Source of the DNA: Ophthalmolycus amberensis
Taxonomy: Eukaryota > Chordata > Actinopteri > Perciformes > Zoarcidae
Direction of reading: 5' to 3'
Length of the DNA: 64,000 nucleotides
Assembly (NCBI GenBank): GCA_024529925.1
Contig: JAFEUB010001116.1
Location: forward strand, 186,001 to 250,000
This document shows, piece after piece, positions 37,601 to 48,900 of this stretch; position 1 is the first letter of the stretch, and each line of letters starts with the position of its first letter. The translations under genes and the position numbers were made by a program. Under the pieces are notes generated by a model. It saw only the letters and a program-made list of their open reading frames with translations. It did no database searches and had not been told where the DNA came from.

Positions 37601-37893
37601 GTCGATGAAGGCATTACAAATAAAAAGTGATACAAGAATGTTAGCATCGGTCCTTACTTGTCGGCCGGATCTTTCCTTGGCCTTCTTCACTCTGCCATAG
37701 GTTCCTTTCCCGAGGGTCTCCAGAAACTCGTACCTGTGCTTCAGGTTGTGTTTGTGGTGGTGTCTCTTCACGGCTTGTCTCTTCACGGTCACCTGGACGG
37801 AGCTCTCCCAACAGGAGGATGTTCACCCGGTGAAACTGCCCCAACAGACGGCCAACGGTTTGACGACAGACGGGCACCATTTAAGCTCTCCAT
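29873..37893 (-). CDS. nuak2: NUAK family kinase 2 (AMPK-related, SNARK)
   Basis: Six exons on the minus strand: 37893-37658, 33453-33333, 32837-32686, 31740-31675, 31263-31011 and 30921-29873 (stop 29873-29875). The kinase domain shows the Gly loop LGKGTYGRV, VAIKSIRKDKIKDEQDL, the HRDLKLEN catalytic loop, ADFGLSN, the activation segment TFCGSPLYASPE (LKB1-type T-loop), and DACGLIRWMLMVNPERRATIEEI. The C-terminal tail has three GILK motifs (SKGILKRR, RKGILKKR, RKGILKRN). In NUAK1 these dock MYPT1-PP1beta. DSILSSESFDQLDLP and a final TEAYKQA stretch also match. NUAK2 is a stress-responsive Ser/Thr kinase acting on actomyosin and Hippo-YAP. Oddity: MESLNGAR at 37893 resembles the family N-terminus but is out of frame with VKRQAVKRHHHKHNLKHRYE. 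That frame is open only from about 37833 and has no ATG, so exon 1 carries a frameshift or an undetected intron. Confidence 0.93.
31574..31650 (-). repeat. (CA)n/(GT)n microsatellite in nuak2 intron 4
   Basis: About 38 GT dinucleotides on the plus strand with one GA interruption near the start. On the nuak2 strand this is a (CA)n tract beginning about 24 bases after the donor of the 66-base catalytic-loop exon. Confidence 0.95.
34095..34430 (-). repeat. 22-bp minisatellite in nuak2 intron 1
   Basis: About 15 copies of tctactgtaaagaaatctattg. Variants are tctgctg for tctactg, gtaacg for gtaaag, and ctatgg for ctattg. One unit has an extra base (ggtcctgctg near 34270). The variants recur in blocks, which suggests higher-order duplication. 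Confidence 0.95.
35425..35640 (+). repeat. Teleost interspersed repeat in nuak2 intron 1
   Basis: agattagagctgaaacaatt, then aattgattggttgattgaga, aaaattaattggcaactatt and caagcaaaaagtgccaaaca. This is the common fish 'gagctgaaacaattaattga' repeat and belongs to the same family as 21315-21530. Confidence 0.7.
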
Positions 37894-38720
37894 CCTGACA
37901 CAACGTTGTTGTCTTCTTCTTTTTTTTGGCGTATTTTCTCACGCAGATAAAGTGCATTCCTCCGCGCGGAGCTCTGTTGTTGTTGGAGCAAGTTGCTCCC
38001 AAAAGTGCTCAGGTACAATTCAGATAAAAGTGTAAATACGAGCTGACTCCGGCTGTGCAGCAGATTACTACAACTAAATGTTTCAGACCGAAAGCTAAAG
38101 AGTGTCTGTGTCTCTGTAGCGCTGAGACCTAACAGCTGCAGGTACACAGCGTGCTGCGACACGAGATCCGCGCTCAGCCTGCACGGACACGTCAAATAGT
38201 CGAGGGGCGTTCCAGGTGCACGGAGGAGCGTTTGATTTGTGACACCAGACGGCGCCGGTTAGTGCAAGAGCATGGATTGAGGTCAATTTGTTGTATTGTT
38301 ACTTTCTTCTTGGTGGCATATTTTTTTTTATTGACATGTTTTCTGATCTCCAAGTTAAACCCTATTTTTAGTTCAATGGTGCTTCAAAGTGGTGAGTTAT
38401 TAACAGTAATAGTAGCAGCAGCAGACTGCGACATTAATAACAACAGTAGTGATTTAAGGCGGATAGCTATAGTAGACTAGTACTTGTAATAGAAGTTTAG
38501 TGGTATTTAGTAGTTGGTAAGCCAAGTTAGAACATATAATGCAGATCTCAGCTTTTGTTTTGTGTGACTGTTGTTACAATCGGTGTGCACGGGTATATAC
38601 AACAAGCGCTCCACAAAATGAAGCGTGAGGCAAAAAAGGATTTTATACAGCCTTGCAATATGTAGCCTTGTGATGTACTGTAATTTAGTATCATACACTA
38701 ATGCACTGTATGTAGAGATT
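37894..38720 (-). promoter_or_regulatory. nuak2: 5' flank of nuak2
   Basis: GC content and CpGs rise between about 37790 and 38280, which fits a CpG-type promoter and 5' UTR on the minus strand. No TATA box is seen, and the start site cannot be placed. Confidence 0.35.
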
Positions 38721-38723
38721 AGA

Positions 38724-39178
38724 GGTACTTGTACTTGTACTCCAGTACAATTCAGAGGGAAATACTACTTTTTACTTCACTACATTCATTTGACAGCTTT
38801 ACTAGTTACTTTACAGGTTAATTTCACATACAAAACGTATGAGCTTGTAAAATATGATGCAATACATTTAGAGAAACAAATAAATAAAAAACAAATACAT
38901 ACAAAATTAAACTACCCAAAAGTAGTCCTATATGAAAGAGTAAAACTTGCACATTAAAGCATCGGTGCTAACATTGGAATATATAATAGTTGAACATTTT
39001 CAAGGACAATTAATTTGCATTGTGAGTGTTACTTTTATACTTTAAGTTTTGCATGCTTTGCTTTGGTACTTCTACTTAAGAGACATTGTTAATGCAGGAC
39101 TTTTACTGATAACAAATTATTTTTAAATTGCAGTATATTGTTACTTTTACTCGGGTAAGTAAAAGATCCCCCACTAAA
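38724..39178. repeat. Teleost MITE-like repeat ('gtacttttactt' type)
   Basis: aggtacttgtacttgtactc, then cagagggaaatactactttt, tacttcactacattcatttg, ttgacagctttactagttac, and near the right end tgttacttttactcgggtaa. These words mark an abundant non-autonomous fish element. The ends are not exact here. Confidence 0.6.
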
Positions 39179-39957
39179 TATAACACAGAATATCATCAAA
39201 CCAAATATCAAGTTGTTGATAATTGTGAATGCATTTATTGATAATTGAACGTTTGACACGCTTTATTGAATTTCTGGGGCCTTTTTTCCTGAATTATCTA
39301 CTTAAAAAATATTGATTAATGAGCTGGAGCTTCCTTTTCCAACCTAACCTTCAGTTTACTTGATTGAGAGCGACTGGAATAACACAGCTACAGTTGCATG
39401 CAATGACTCTCCCAGTCCTTCAGAGAGATCATTGGTGTCATCATGTGAAAATACTTCACATTATATAACTATTATATAATTGTAATTTAGGTTACACAGA
39501 GGGCAAACTCCCTGTTAACAAACAGAGCATTATCCACATGTTTGTCGTCGGTAACAATACAATGCTTAGATTATTTAATGGCCTACGGGTTGAAGAGAAA
39601 ATGCATTGCAAATCAGCTGACTTCATGGAGCTAGAATTTGTGTTTTTGTTCTCAACCATTAGTCCGACTTGACCTAAATAGGAAGTCTAGTGAACTGAGA
39701 GAAATACATTTTAGAAAAGAGCAAGAGGTTGTGGTATTAGTGTCATTACAGATGTAGGCCACTAGAGATCAGCATGCAGTCACCACGAGCTAGATGTGGG
39801 CTGGCAGAAATCCTGAAACAGCCAGTGTGGAGCTTTAAACTGCATACTATTAATGAGGATATTCTAGTATGTTCAGCGTTTAATATCCTATATAGACTGT
39901 ACTATTAGTTCAGCCGGTGAGTGTTCCTTGGTTAGGACAGGATGAGCAGATGTTTTT

Positions 39958-40150
39958 GAAATATTTTTTATTTTCAATGGTTTATTTGATCAGGGACAGT
40001 GAACATTAATAAAAGCATTGCTGTAAATGAGTCAGAGTTAGCCAAGAGGCTATTTTTCAGCTGTAGTCCCAAGAGGCAGATGCTACAGAGTAAACCAAAA
40101 AACAGAATATAAGTTTATATATTAAATTGACAAGGTTGTACAATATTGAC
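39958..40150. repeat. Teleost interspersed repeat ('gccaagaggctatttt' type)
   Basis: gatcagggacagtgaacatt, tgtaaatgagtcagagttag, ccaagaggctatttttcagc and tgtagtcccaagaggcagat form a pattern often repeated in fish genomes. The family name is not known to me. Confidence 0.55.
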
Positions 40151-41880
40151 CCTTTACAATGCGTGCACAAACAGTGAAATTAGTGAGAATATTGTATATA
40201 TGTAATATATGTATATATGTAATACTTAGGGCCAATTGACTGCTGAATTTAAAGTCACACTTCATTTTGGATACGATTTAGAAAAGAATAGTACCTAGGC
40301 TAGGAGAAAAATATGAAATCAAAGACAATTAAAAAGTAAACCACAAATTGAAGGTGTTGTTTATGTAATTAAGTAGATCTGCCAGTAGAGGGGGCTCATT
40401 AGTCGTGTAGAGTCCTATGCCCCAAAATGGTTATCTTGTTTCCTCAAATGTCTCTACAATATTTGCAATTAAGTGGTTTCATTTTCTAAACAAATGTTTA
40501 TCAAGTAGGGTGGTATATGTGCAGAAATATGTTATTAATATATAACCATGGGGTACAGAAATGTGTATGAGCATATGTATGAGATCTGAGTGGTTTATCA
40601 TACCACTGATTAAGCATAATCAATCATACTACCATTTTTACTTTTAGAGGCCATTTGAACTATTTGTATTCTAAAACTTTTCAACCTAAATACTTCAAAC
40701 CTGTTTCATAGTGATTAACAGAAACACAATACATTTGAATCATGTTAACATAAGATCAGGCCACAGAGTCCTGGAGGTCCCCGGGCCGCACTTTTAGAAA
40801 AACTGGTGAAGGTAAAGTGAAGTGGATTAACAATAAACTTTATAGTCTGGGGGAAAACAAGCTCTAGATTTCCTCCAGGGCACATGATCAGTCTTCTTAT
40901 GACCCAAGTTAGCCACAGAAATTACAATTACATGCTGATGATGTATACAACCAAAAAGATAAAGCGTTCTTGTTCCTTTTCCATCCAAGCTCAACTAGAA
41001 TTAATAATCTGCTGACAAATTAGTTATCGTAGGGAACTAATTAGTTATTCAAGAGTATGAAACTAGTATTCTTTGTCCCCTAAGATTTATGATGGAAGCC
41101 CATTACTGATATTATATGTATTCATAGGCTGACTAGTACTCTGTCTGTGACAAGTAAACTGGTCTTTATGTGTAAAATCAGTGGGGCTCCTCTTTAACTT
41201 TCTAAATCAAAATGATGAGATATTAAGTTAAAGTTTGATGTTCATACTCATTGCCTGCTGTATGTTCACCTCCCAGTCATCTATCGAACTGATTGTAGAC
41301 TATTTACCACTGACAATGGTCAGCTGTATATATTGTCTCTTTTACATTGTACATAAGCATTCTACTGTACACACTTCATTATGTTCATATACTAGGCTAT
41401 ATCGTTACATATTGACCACCTGCCTTTCACAATTTTTATATATTTTTTATTTTGTATATCCCTTTTTTCTATCACTAGAGGACATTGGTCTATTAACCAT
41501 TATATACATTAGTGTATCGTTAGATATATATATATATATATATATATATCTATATGTACTTTTGCTCCAGTTCAAAACTTTTCAAAACTTCTTCTGGTAT
41601 GTTTAGAGTCAACAGGACTAATGAATATAATTAGAGGAAAAATCATTTAACGTGTTATTTTTTTAAATTCTATTTTATTTATTCAAATTCGTTTTGTTTG
41701 GTTGTCGTATTAGAGAGGGTATCCTTCGTCCACACTCCAGATTAGTGGGTGGTGGTAATGCAACCGAAAGCTGTTTGCTAACCACCATTAAAAGCAAAAG
41801 AAGAAGAACAACAACAACATACTCGACAGTAGCCAGCTGTTGAGGACCCAAGACCAATATGCCTACATTTCCCATACTGC
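40151..41880. other. Rest of the nuak2-dstyk intergenic region
   Basis: AT-rich, no gene. It contains one arm of the 90-bp inverted repeat (41382-41471), a (TA)n run (about 41523-41550) and a repeat tail at about 41715-41820 (gattagtgggtggtggtaat ... gctaaccaccattaaaagca, then agaagaa/acaacaa). That tail is a common fish retroelement remnant. Confidence 0.5.
41382..41471 (+). repeat. Left arm of a 90-bp identical inverted repeat
   Basis: Runs from tgttcatatactaggctata to tatatcccttttttcta. The reverse complement is at 46331-46420 with no difference that I can see. The flanks diverge at once on both sides. Confidence 0.9.
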
Positions 41881-42903
41881 AGTGCGTCATCCCGAACCCC
41901 GCCCTTTCCTCTCCCTAAACTTTGGTTGTGTCGACTTTCTGTTTTGCAGTGATTTGATTGCTTAGTCTCAGCTATGCGAGTTGACCCGGACTGGACACAC
42001 CTCGCCCTGCACCCCCACTGACCCTCCTCTTCGTCTTCCTCATCATCATCAAAAGAGAGAGAAAGTTCGTGTTGTTGAGCCGCTGGCGCTCTCCAGGGTG
42101 GAAGATGTCCGCTGGTTTATCCGGGCCTGAGCCACTTTAGGAAGACCTCTTCCCACGGAACCTCATCGAGGAAAACACCCAACGTTTTTGTCGCGCGCTC
42201 AGGTTGTCGTTCAGTGGCAACTGTCAAAGTTGCCCCCTCCCTCTTTAAACACGGAGCTGTATGGCTGTGAAACGGTTCCCTGGATTTCCGTGGAGTTAAA
42301 CGTTATGTCTGTTGCTCCAGGCCAAGAGGACGGACAGGACATGCCTTCTGGCTAGCAGCGCTAACGGTATCTGGACCACAGCTAACGTTAGGTCGTTAAA
42401 CGCACATTATTCAGAATCACATCATTGTGGTGGTGTTGTTGTTATTATTTGTTTTTTAGACAGTCTGCAATCAGCCTAACAGTTGGTCTTTAAAATAAAT
42501 ATGCCGAAGTAGCGGTTACGTTGTTAGCTAACCGTTCAAATCTGCCTTCGAGTCAACTAACGTTACAACCTTAAAGTTATCTTGCACGACATTAAGCTAG
42601 CTTGCAGTTCAAGTCAGCTTCAACATCATAACTACAAAAGCCAAATGTCTGGACTTTATTCACTGACACGAGCCACTACAGTGACTGTTGTCTGTCCAGC
42701 ACAACACCAGTGTGTTAACACGGACTACAAGTGAATTCATTATTTAACACAGCCTCGCAGATGGGTGAACTAACTTGGCTACTAGCTAGAACGCAAGGAA
42801 AAAAAGGTGTGTAACAGGACTGGTTGACATTTGAGCAGCTTAACTAAGACGTTGAAGCACCTGCTGAACCTTGTAACCCACGGAGAGGAGAAGACTGTTG
42901 ACC
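41881..42903 (+). promoter_or_regulatory. dstyk: dstyk promoter and 5' UTR region
   Basis: GC-richer than the surroundings between about 41890 and 42370, with ctaacg/gttagc words, CpGs and a purine run (aaaagagagagaaagttcg). It ends in the dstyk start with context gttgaccATGGAGG, close to a Kozak sequence. The transcription start is not placed. Confidence 0.4.
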
Positions 42904-45900
42904 ATGGAGGGAAACGTACAACAACAGAAGACGACACCTTTAGCTCGGGAACTGACGAGGATATTTAACAGCTACAACAAACACACCATACAACTGAAGA
43001 AGAACTTAAAGGAAACGAATGCGTTCTTCCGGGAAATAAGGCAAAATTACAGCAACGCTTGTGCATCAACCATGAGCTCGGATTCAGCTTCTTTTGAGGC
43101 AGGTAGGTTTGAACACATGCTGCAGCAACATCCCCTGAGGTGCACCCAAAATGTCACTGTGTTAAACCATCTTTAAAGCATCCCATGTTATTCATCTGTA
43201 TCCTATAAGTAAAAGAAAAGTCATGACGTTTCTGTTGCCCAGATATTTCCCCACCAGCAAATAAACTGGAAAAATGCAGTCATTAGGGTTTGGGAAAACT
43301 AAAGGGATTAAGCCCCCTTCTGAAAAGCATGAGTAGACTAAGTGCACCAAATATGCTGAGATTTCTACACTCTGTAGCTCACCGAGAGCCTGGAATATCA
43401 GACACACATTCTTCTATTTTACATTAATTGTGTGAGTGTTTTAGTGACTGGTTAGGTGTGTATTAAGACGTTAAATTGATCGTACCCCCACACCCCGTTT
43501 GATATGCTTTATAAAATGTTTATCACAACTCCTTATATCCTCATGGAAATTGTTTAACCGCACAGGAGTATGGTATGAAATATGTCACATCTGCAGGAGT
43601 GGCTTTCTTCAGAGCTGGTGTGTTGTTTACAGAGATGGTTCAATTCTCAATGTTATTAGTAATCAACAGGGAAAACAAAGAACCATAATGCTGCAACAAA
43701 CACGTCTTCACCTGCTATTTTAGATTCATCTTTCAATTGTGCATTACATGCTTGATCTAATATTTTGGTGTATGCATTGGCTGCCTGTTTAGTCTATCCA
43801 CTGTGCCGGGGTCATGCGGTCAAATGCTCAGCACCGGTCTGTCTGAAGCAATAGGCTTTAATGCGTCATGTTCGGTCAAGGGGTGGATACCAGTAGGGTA
43901 ATGCTAGTAACGGTTACAGTAAAGCCATATGTTAGAAAGAAATGCACTTGTGTATGAAGATAAAGTAGGCCAATGCTGCTCTCTCCTCTCTTGTTATATA
44001 ACTGTTTTAGACTGTGACTCAGCATCACTGAGGATTAGGCCTATATCTGAAACCCTCAATAATATGGTTGAATTGGTTCTTCTGTGTGTGTGTGCTCCAC
44101 ATCTTAGTGCTGGATCAGGAAATAATAGGCCAAGGAATAATATCAGACTGTCAAAAAAGTACATCTCTTACATCGAACAAGGATCTTCTGTATATTCTGG
44201 GAAATAATGATCAGATGCAAACGCTAGTGTGTCCTTAAATACCCAATCTCTGCGCACACTATTGTCCAAGAACTCCACAAAAAGCCCACTCAACAGTGTT
44301 GCTAAAGGTTCCTAAAAAGCGCCGCTTCCCAACATCATATACCTCTTTGTGTTCTGTCCATTCCCTCAGGCCAGCTCAGCTGCATCTCTTTCCCCAGCCA
44401 TGAGGAAGAGTTCCTGCGTAACACGGTGGGTGCTGCCCCGTACATCCTGGTACTAGGCCAGGACTGTGCCGCCCGCTATCGGCTGCTTAACAGCCTCCTG
44501 GGGGAGAGGTTGCTGCCACTGGGCCCAGAGGCCGGAGAGGCTTGTGAAGGAGTCCAGGGCAGCGTCTGCAAGAGGCGGAAGCTGTGTTTCACCCATGGGA
44601 GACAGACACGGCTCAGCTTGGCACTGCCGGGCCAGTATGAGCTGGTGCACCAGCTGGCGGCTAACTGCGGTCGCTGGGACACGGTACCCCGGGAAGACCT
44701 GGAGATCCATGAGGAATGTGAGGACCCGGCCCACAGGCTAGCAGAGCTGGAGATCACCCTACATCACCCACTGCTACAGGTAGGCTTTAAATCACAGGAA
44801 AACCTATTGGATCTACTTTCCATGCAGTGTCCACTCATAGTCCAAATATGGAGTTTGATATGAAAATGTATTTATTACTTTTTCCCTTCATCATGAACTT
44901 TTACAGTTCCCAGACTTTTGCAGTAAGACTGGGCAATGTGGACTTGTTGCTCCCTGCTGTGTTTTTGAAAAGAGTTGTAGAATAAAGGTGAGATGATGAG
45001 GCAGTGTATGCTTGGATGAAGCTCTCTAAAGCCCTCTGGAAAAGATTTCACCATAACTTGACATGAGGCAAAACTAAGTTGATGACATCAAGTGTTGGCA
45101 CCAGGACATTATTAGTTTGTCTAATATCTGAGACATGACAGCCATGATATCACATTCTGAAGTAAGTAGATTCATTTGCTATTAGATAAACATAAGAGTT
45201 CTAAGATTTGACATTGTAAGATATGTATACACATCCTTCCTTAGGCCAGTAGAGAGGACATCTGAAAAATGAGCAGTATTATTCAGGGCCTTCAGTTATT
45301 TCAGTGATGAAATAACTGGCACATGTACTTGGAGAGGACACTTCACGTGGACCAGAAGCCGTTGGATGGTCCTCCATTTCCTGTGAATATCTCTCGACAA
45401 GAACAGATTAATTGACATTACAGTCATCCTTTAGAAAATTTTGATGAAATCATAATTACAAACTTGAATATGGTGTTTTTATGTCTCATATCAACTGTCT
45501 TTAAATGAGGTTTGGTACAGTTTAAGGTTGAATTACTGCTAGTTTCATATAGTATTCTGATTTAGCTGGTCATGTTGTGGTTTACTGTACTAGACATAAA
45601 CAACAACAAAAAACTGTCCTTTTAATTATGTCATTGATTTCAAACATATGGCTCATCCTCATCAACTGTTTAATTTTTTGTGTGGTGGCATTTCCTCTTG
45701 TAGCCCGAAACAAAAGGTTTTGTTTTTTCATCCTTGTCTCTGGCTTGAACTAGCCTTTGTGTTCACACATGGTTTAGCTCACAAACGGATTACTTAGGAG
45801 AGCTGATTATTTCCTGTGTTGTTCAGTCTTTTACTTTACCTGATTTGTACTTTTCAGAAATGCATTCTTTTCCCGTTCAGGTTTTTAGCACTAAAACAGA

Positions 45901-48900
45901 CTCACAGGTTAATGTGTTTACGGGAAAAAGGACAAGTTGTTGGATACAGTGGAACAAGTCATGCTGGTATTCGGCCAGTGCGACCTGAAAATCCCAATAT
46001 CTTGTGGGAGTGAATTGATCTAGCATGGTGTAAGGATTGTAGTCATTCCTTATCATGTGTGACCCGTGGAAATTAGTCTCTAATCCTTTAGACCAAGGCT
46101 CAGCAACAAGGCCTTGCTCTGCCTCACGGCGGCCCACCCCCCCAGCCCCCTTACGCAATGCCACTGGTCTGGTGCGTTTCACATGACTAGGTCATGGTAA
46201 AAAATCCCAAACCCTTCGCTGTGATGAAGGGGCCATGGTTACACCTGAATTCTGGGACGGTGGTTGTTCACATCGTTAGAAAAACACGTTCTTGTGTTTT
46301 TTATAGTAATAAAAGTTATTATTTTTAGTTTAGAAAAAAGGGATATACAAAATAAAAAATATATAAAAATTGTGAAAGGCAGGTGGTCAATATGTAACGA
46401 TATAGCCTAGTATATGAACAGTTTAGGCATCTCGCCTGAGAAAATCAATTTGTACAAATGTTGACACACATTAAATACATAAAGAATAATGAATCTTCAA
46501 AATATGTGTTTGTGACAAAAGCACACCAGTCGGTGTGTCTCAATAGTGTTGTGGAATAACTTAATTTGTGAGAATTGTTATTAGTTAAAGTTAATGTTTG
46601 ACTATTATATTTTGCATTACTGTCTTCATTATCTGTTTGTGATCAACAAATAATATGTAGATATAGTTGACTTAAATTACATTTTTAAAACCTTTTTCAC
46701 TGCTGCATCTAGATCCCCTCCCCCCCCCCCAGTCTTATCCCAACAACATAAAAGTATGATAGATAATCGCCTGGAAGGAAAATATTAGTGCTGGAAGTAA
46801 AGCCAGTCATTTCACACCGTTGTTCATTCTCACATGTGACTGAGAGGCAGGGGATCTGCAGCCCCTTATTTGGGTCAAAAAGTTGGTCACATTTGCGAGG
46901 ACATCAGAGGCGTTATTGTTCGTAGTAATAACACAAACATTATCACAGATGAGAGACAGAACAATTTTCATGTATTTCCATGCTGAAGGCAAGTTTATTT
47001 AGACTTTATTCTAGAGTTAGAGCAAGGTAATTCAAAGTGCTTCACATAAAACCATTAAAAGCATCAGAACATAAGGCAAAAGAAAAGGAGATTTAAAAAC
47101 AATTAAGAACATTCATTGAAACACTAAAAAGCAGTGTAAGAAATAAAATACAGTAGTGAAATGCAGGAAATTGATTAATATCCTTGAATCTGGTTCAATT
47201 AAAGGCAGCAGCAAACAGAAAAGTCTGTTTGTCTGTTTCAAATCAAATTCAATGTAATATTTACATATCATTTTGATAGTTGTGAACATAGGTTTGTCAC
47301 AAAAGCAGTGTGCCACTCCGATTTAGGTTTGTGCTGAATGAATTAGAGATGACCGTGTTTAAGTGGGAGTAAACAGGCCCAGAATCTCTCGTCTCTCTGC
47401 GGTATTCACACCCTGCTGCCATAATCACAGCGACCTGCTTTAGTGGCCAACTTGCTAATTATCCTTCTCTTCGTCCCAGAGGCTTCCCACCTTCACTTGA
47501 ACACCCAGGGCACAAAAAGGGTGATATGCTATCGCCACGTTTAGAAACTTCTTGTGGTACATACTCGGTTATGTTTATTGCTCCATGAATTCACATAAGT
47601 AAGTCAGGTGGTAACACAGGCTTGTTATGTTAGCAGTCACCCTGAAAATACGCTAATAGAAGGAAACTCTTGATTTTCTGACATGGCCATTTTTCATGAC
47701 TGTGTTGCTTTGTTTCATGCTAACTCGCACTGACACTTCTAACAGACAGGAAAAACAAAATAGTAACTTCAAAATAGCCAACAGAGATATTCTCGATGGG
47801 TTTAAGTTGAAAAGTGACTGCAATAAATCAGTTAATACATTGTCTTGATTTTGATTAGTTGTGAACAAATGTTTGTAGGCGATCTTTGTGCTAAAGAGAC
47901 TGCTCAGATGGGCTCTGCTCTTGTTTCTTGGAGACAGGACTGACTGTCTCCTTTGTGTAGCTGTTGGTCATTTTTGCCTCTTTTCTCGGGCTGCCCCCCC
48001 CCCCCCCCTCCCCCCGTCATGGTCGACCTCTCCGAGACTGTTTTTGTATAAGTCGTTATTTTATCAAGGGTTAAGAAAACCTATCACTTGTGTCATTTTG
48101 CTGCCCTGTCGCAGACATTCCCAAGACCACCACAAATATTTATGTGCCATCCGGTGTTCACAAATAGAAGGAGCATGTGATGTGTGTTTTCTTCATTTTG
48201 CAGTTAAGGCTATTTAGACATCTTCTAACATAAAACTGTCCTCCAAGTGCCTTGAACACTAACGGGGGCTGTAGATTGTTTCACCTGGTGAATATAAGCC
48301 CAATATTCACTCCCCATCTAGTTCTGTTTTTGGTCTACGCCAACTCCTGAGGAGAATATCCAGCTCATTAACTGTTAAATGCACCACTATGTGTGAAGCT
48401 AAACAGTTAAACCAAAAACAATTGGCTTGTCACCACAAGCAAAAGCTTTCACATTCCACATATTCATTTGATGCATTGTTATTATTAAAAAAATAATGAT
48501 TTAAGCGGCTTTAAATTCCTTTGACTTCCGTTTTTGGTTCAGTGGTAGATATTGCAGTAAAAATGCAGCAACTAAATCCAGTGGTTTCCTCCTAGTGGTG
48601 TCTGCATGGCTGGAGTTTACAAAAAGTAAATGTGAAAGTATGTTTTGTTTTCTGGTGAACTGGCCTTTCTTCACAGAACCACAATTCCTCATTATTGACT
48701 GTATTTAAAGCTTGAAATGAAATAAATGTATGTGTTTTTTTTGTGCTTTGTCTTTAGGAAGCAAAGGTCATGGTGGTGCCTTGTCCGAGTGTCCAGCCCA
48801 TAGCAGAGGCCCTGGCAGACTGCACCCGCACTGTCATCCCCATCATCCTCTACGCCATCAATCAGGACTCCCTAAGCACAGACCATGTGGCAGAGCTGTG

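Noticed and set aside
45816..46182. Open frames on both strands in dstyk intron 2
   Set aside because: No family resemblance, no splice sites and no conserved peptide. They are within chance length.
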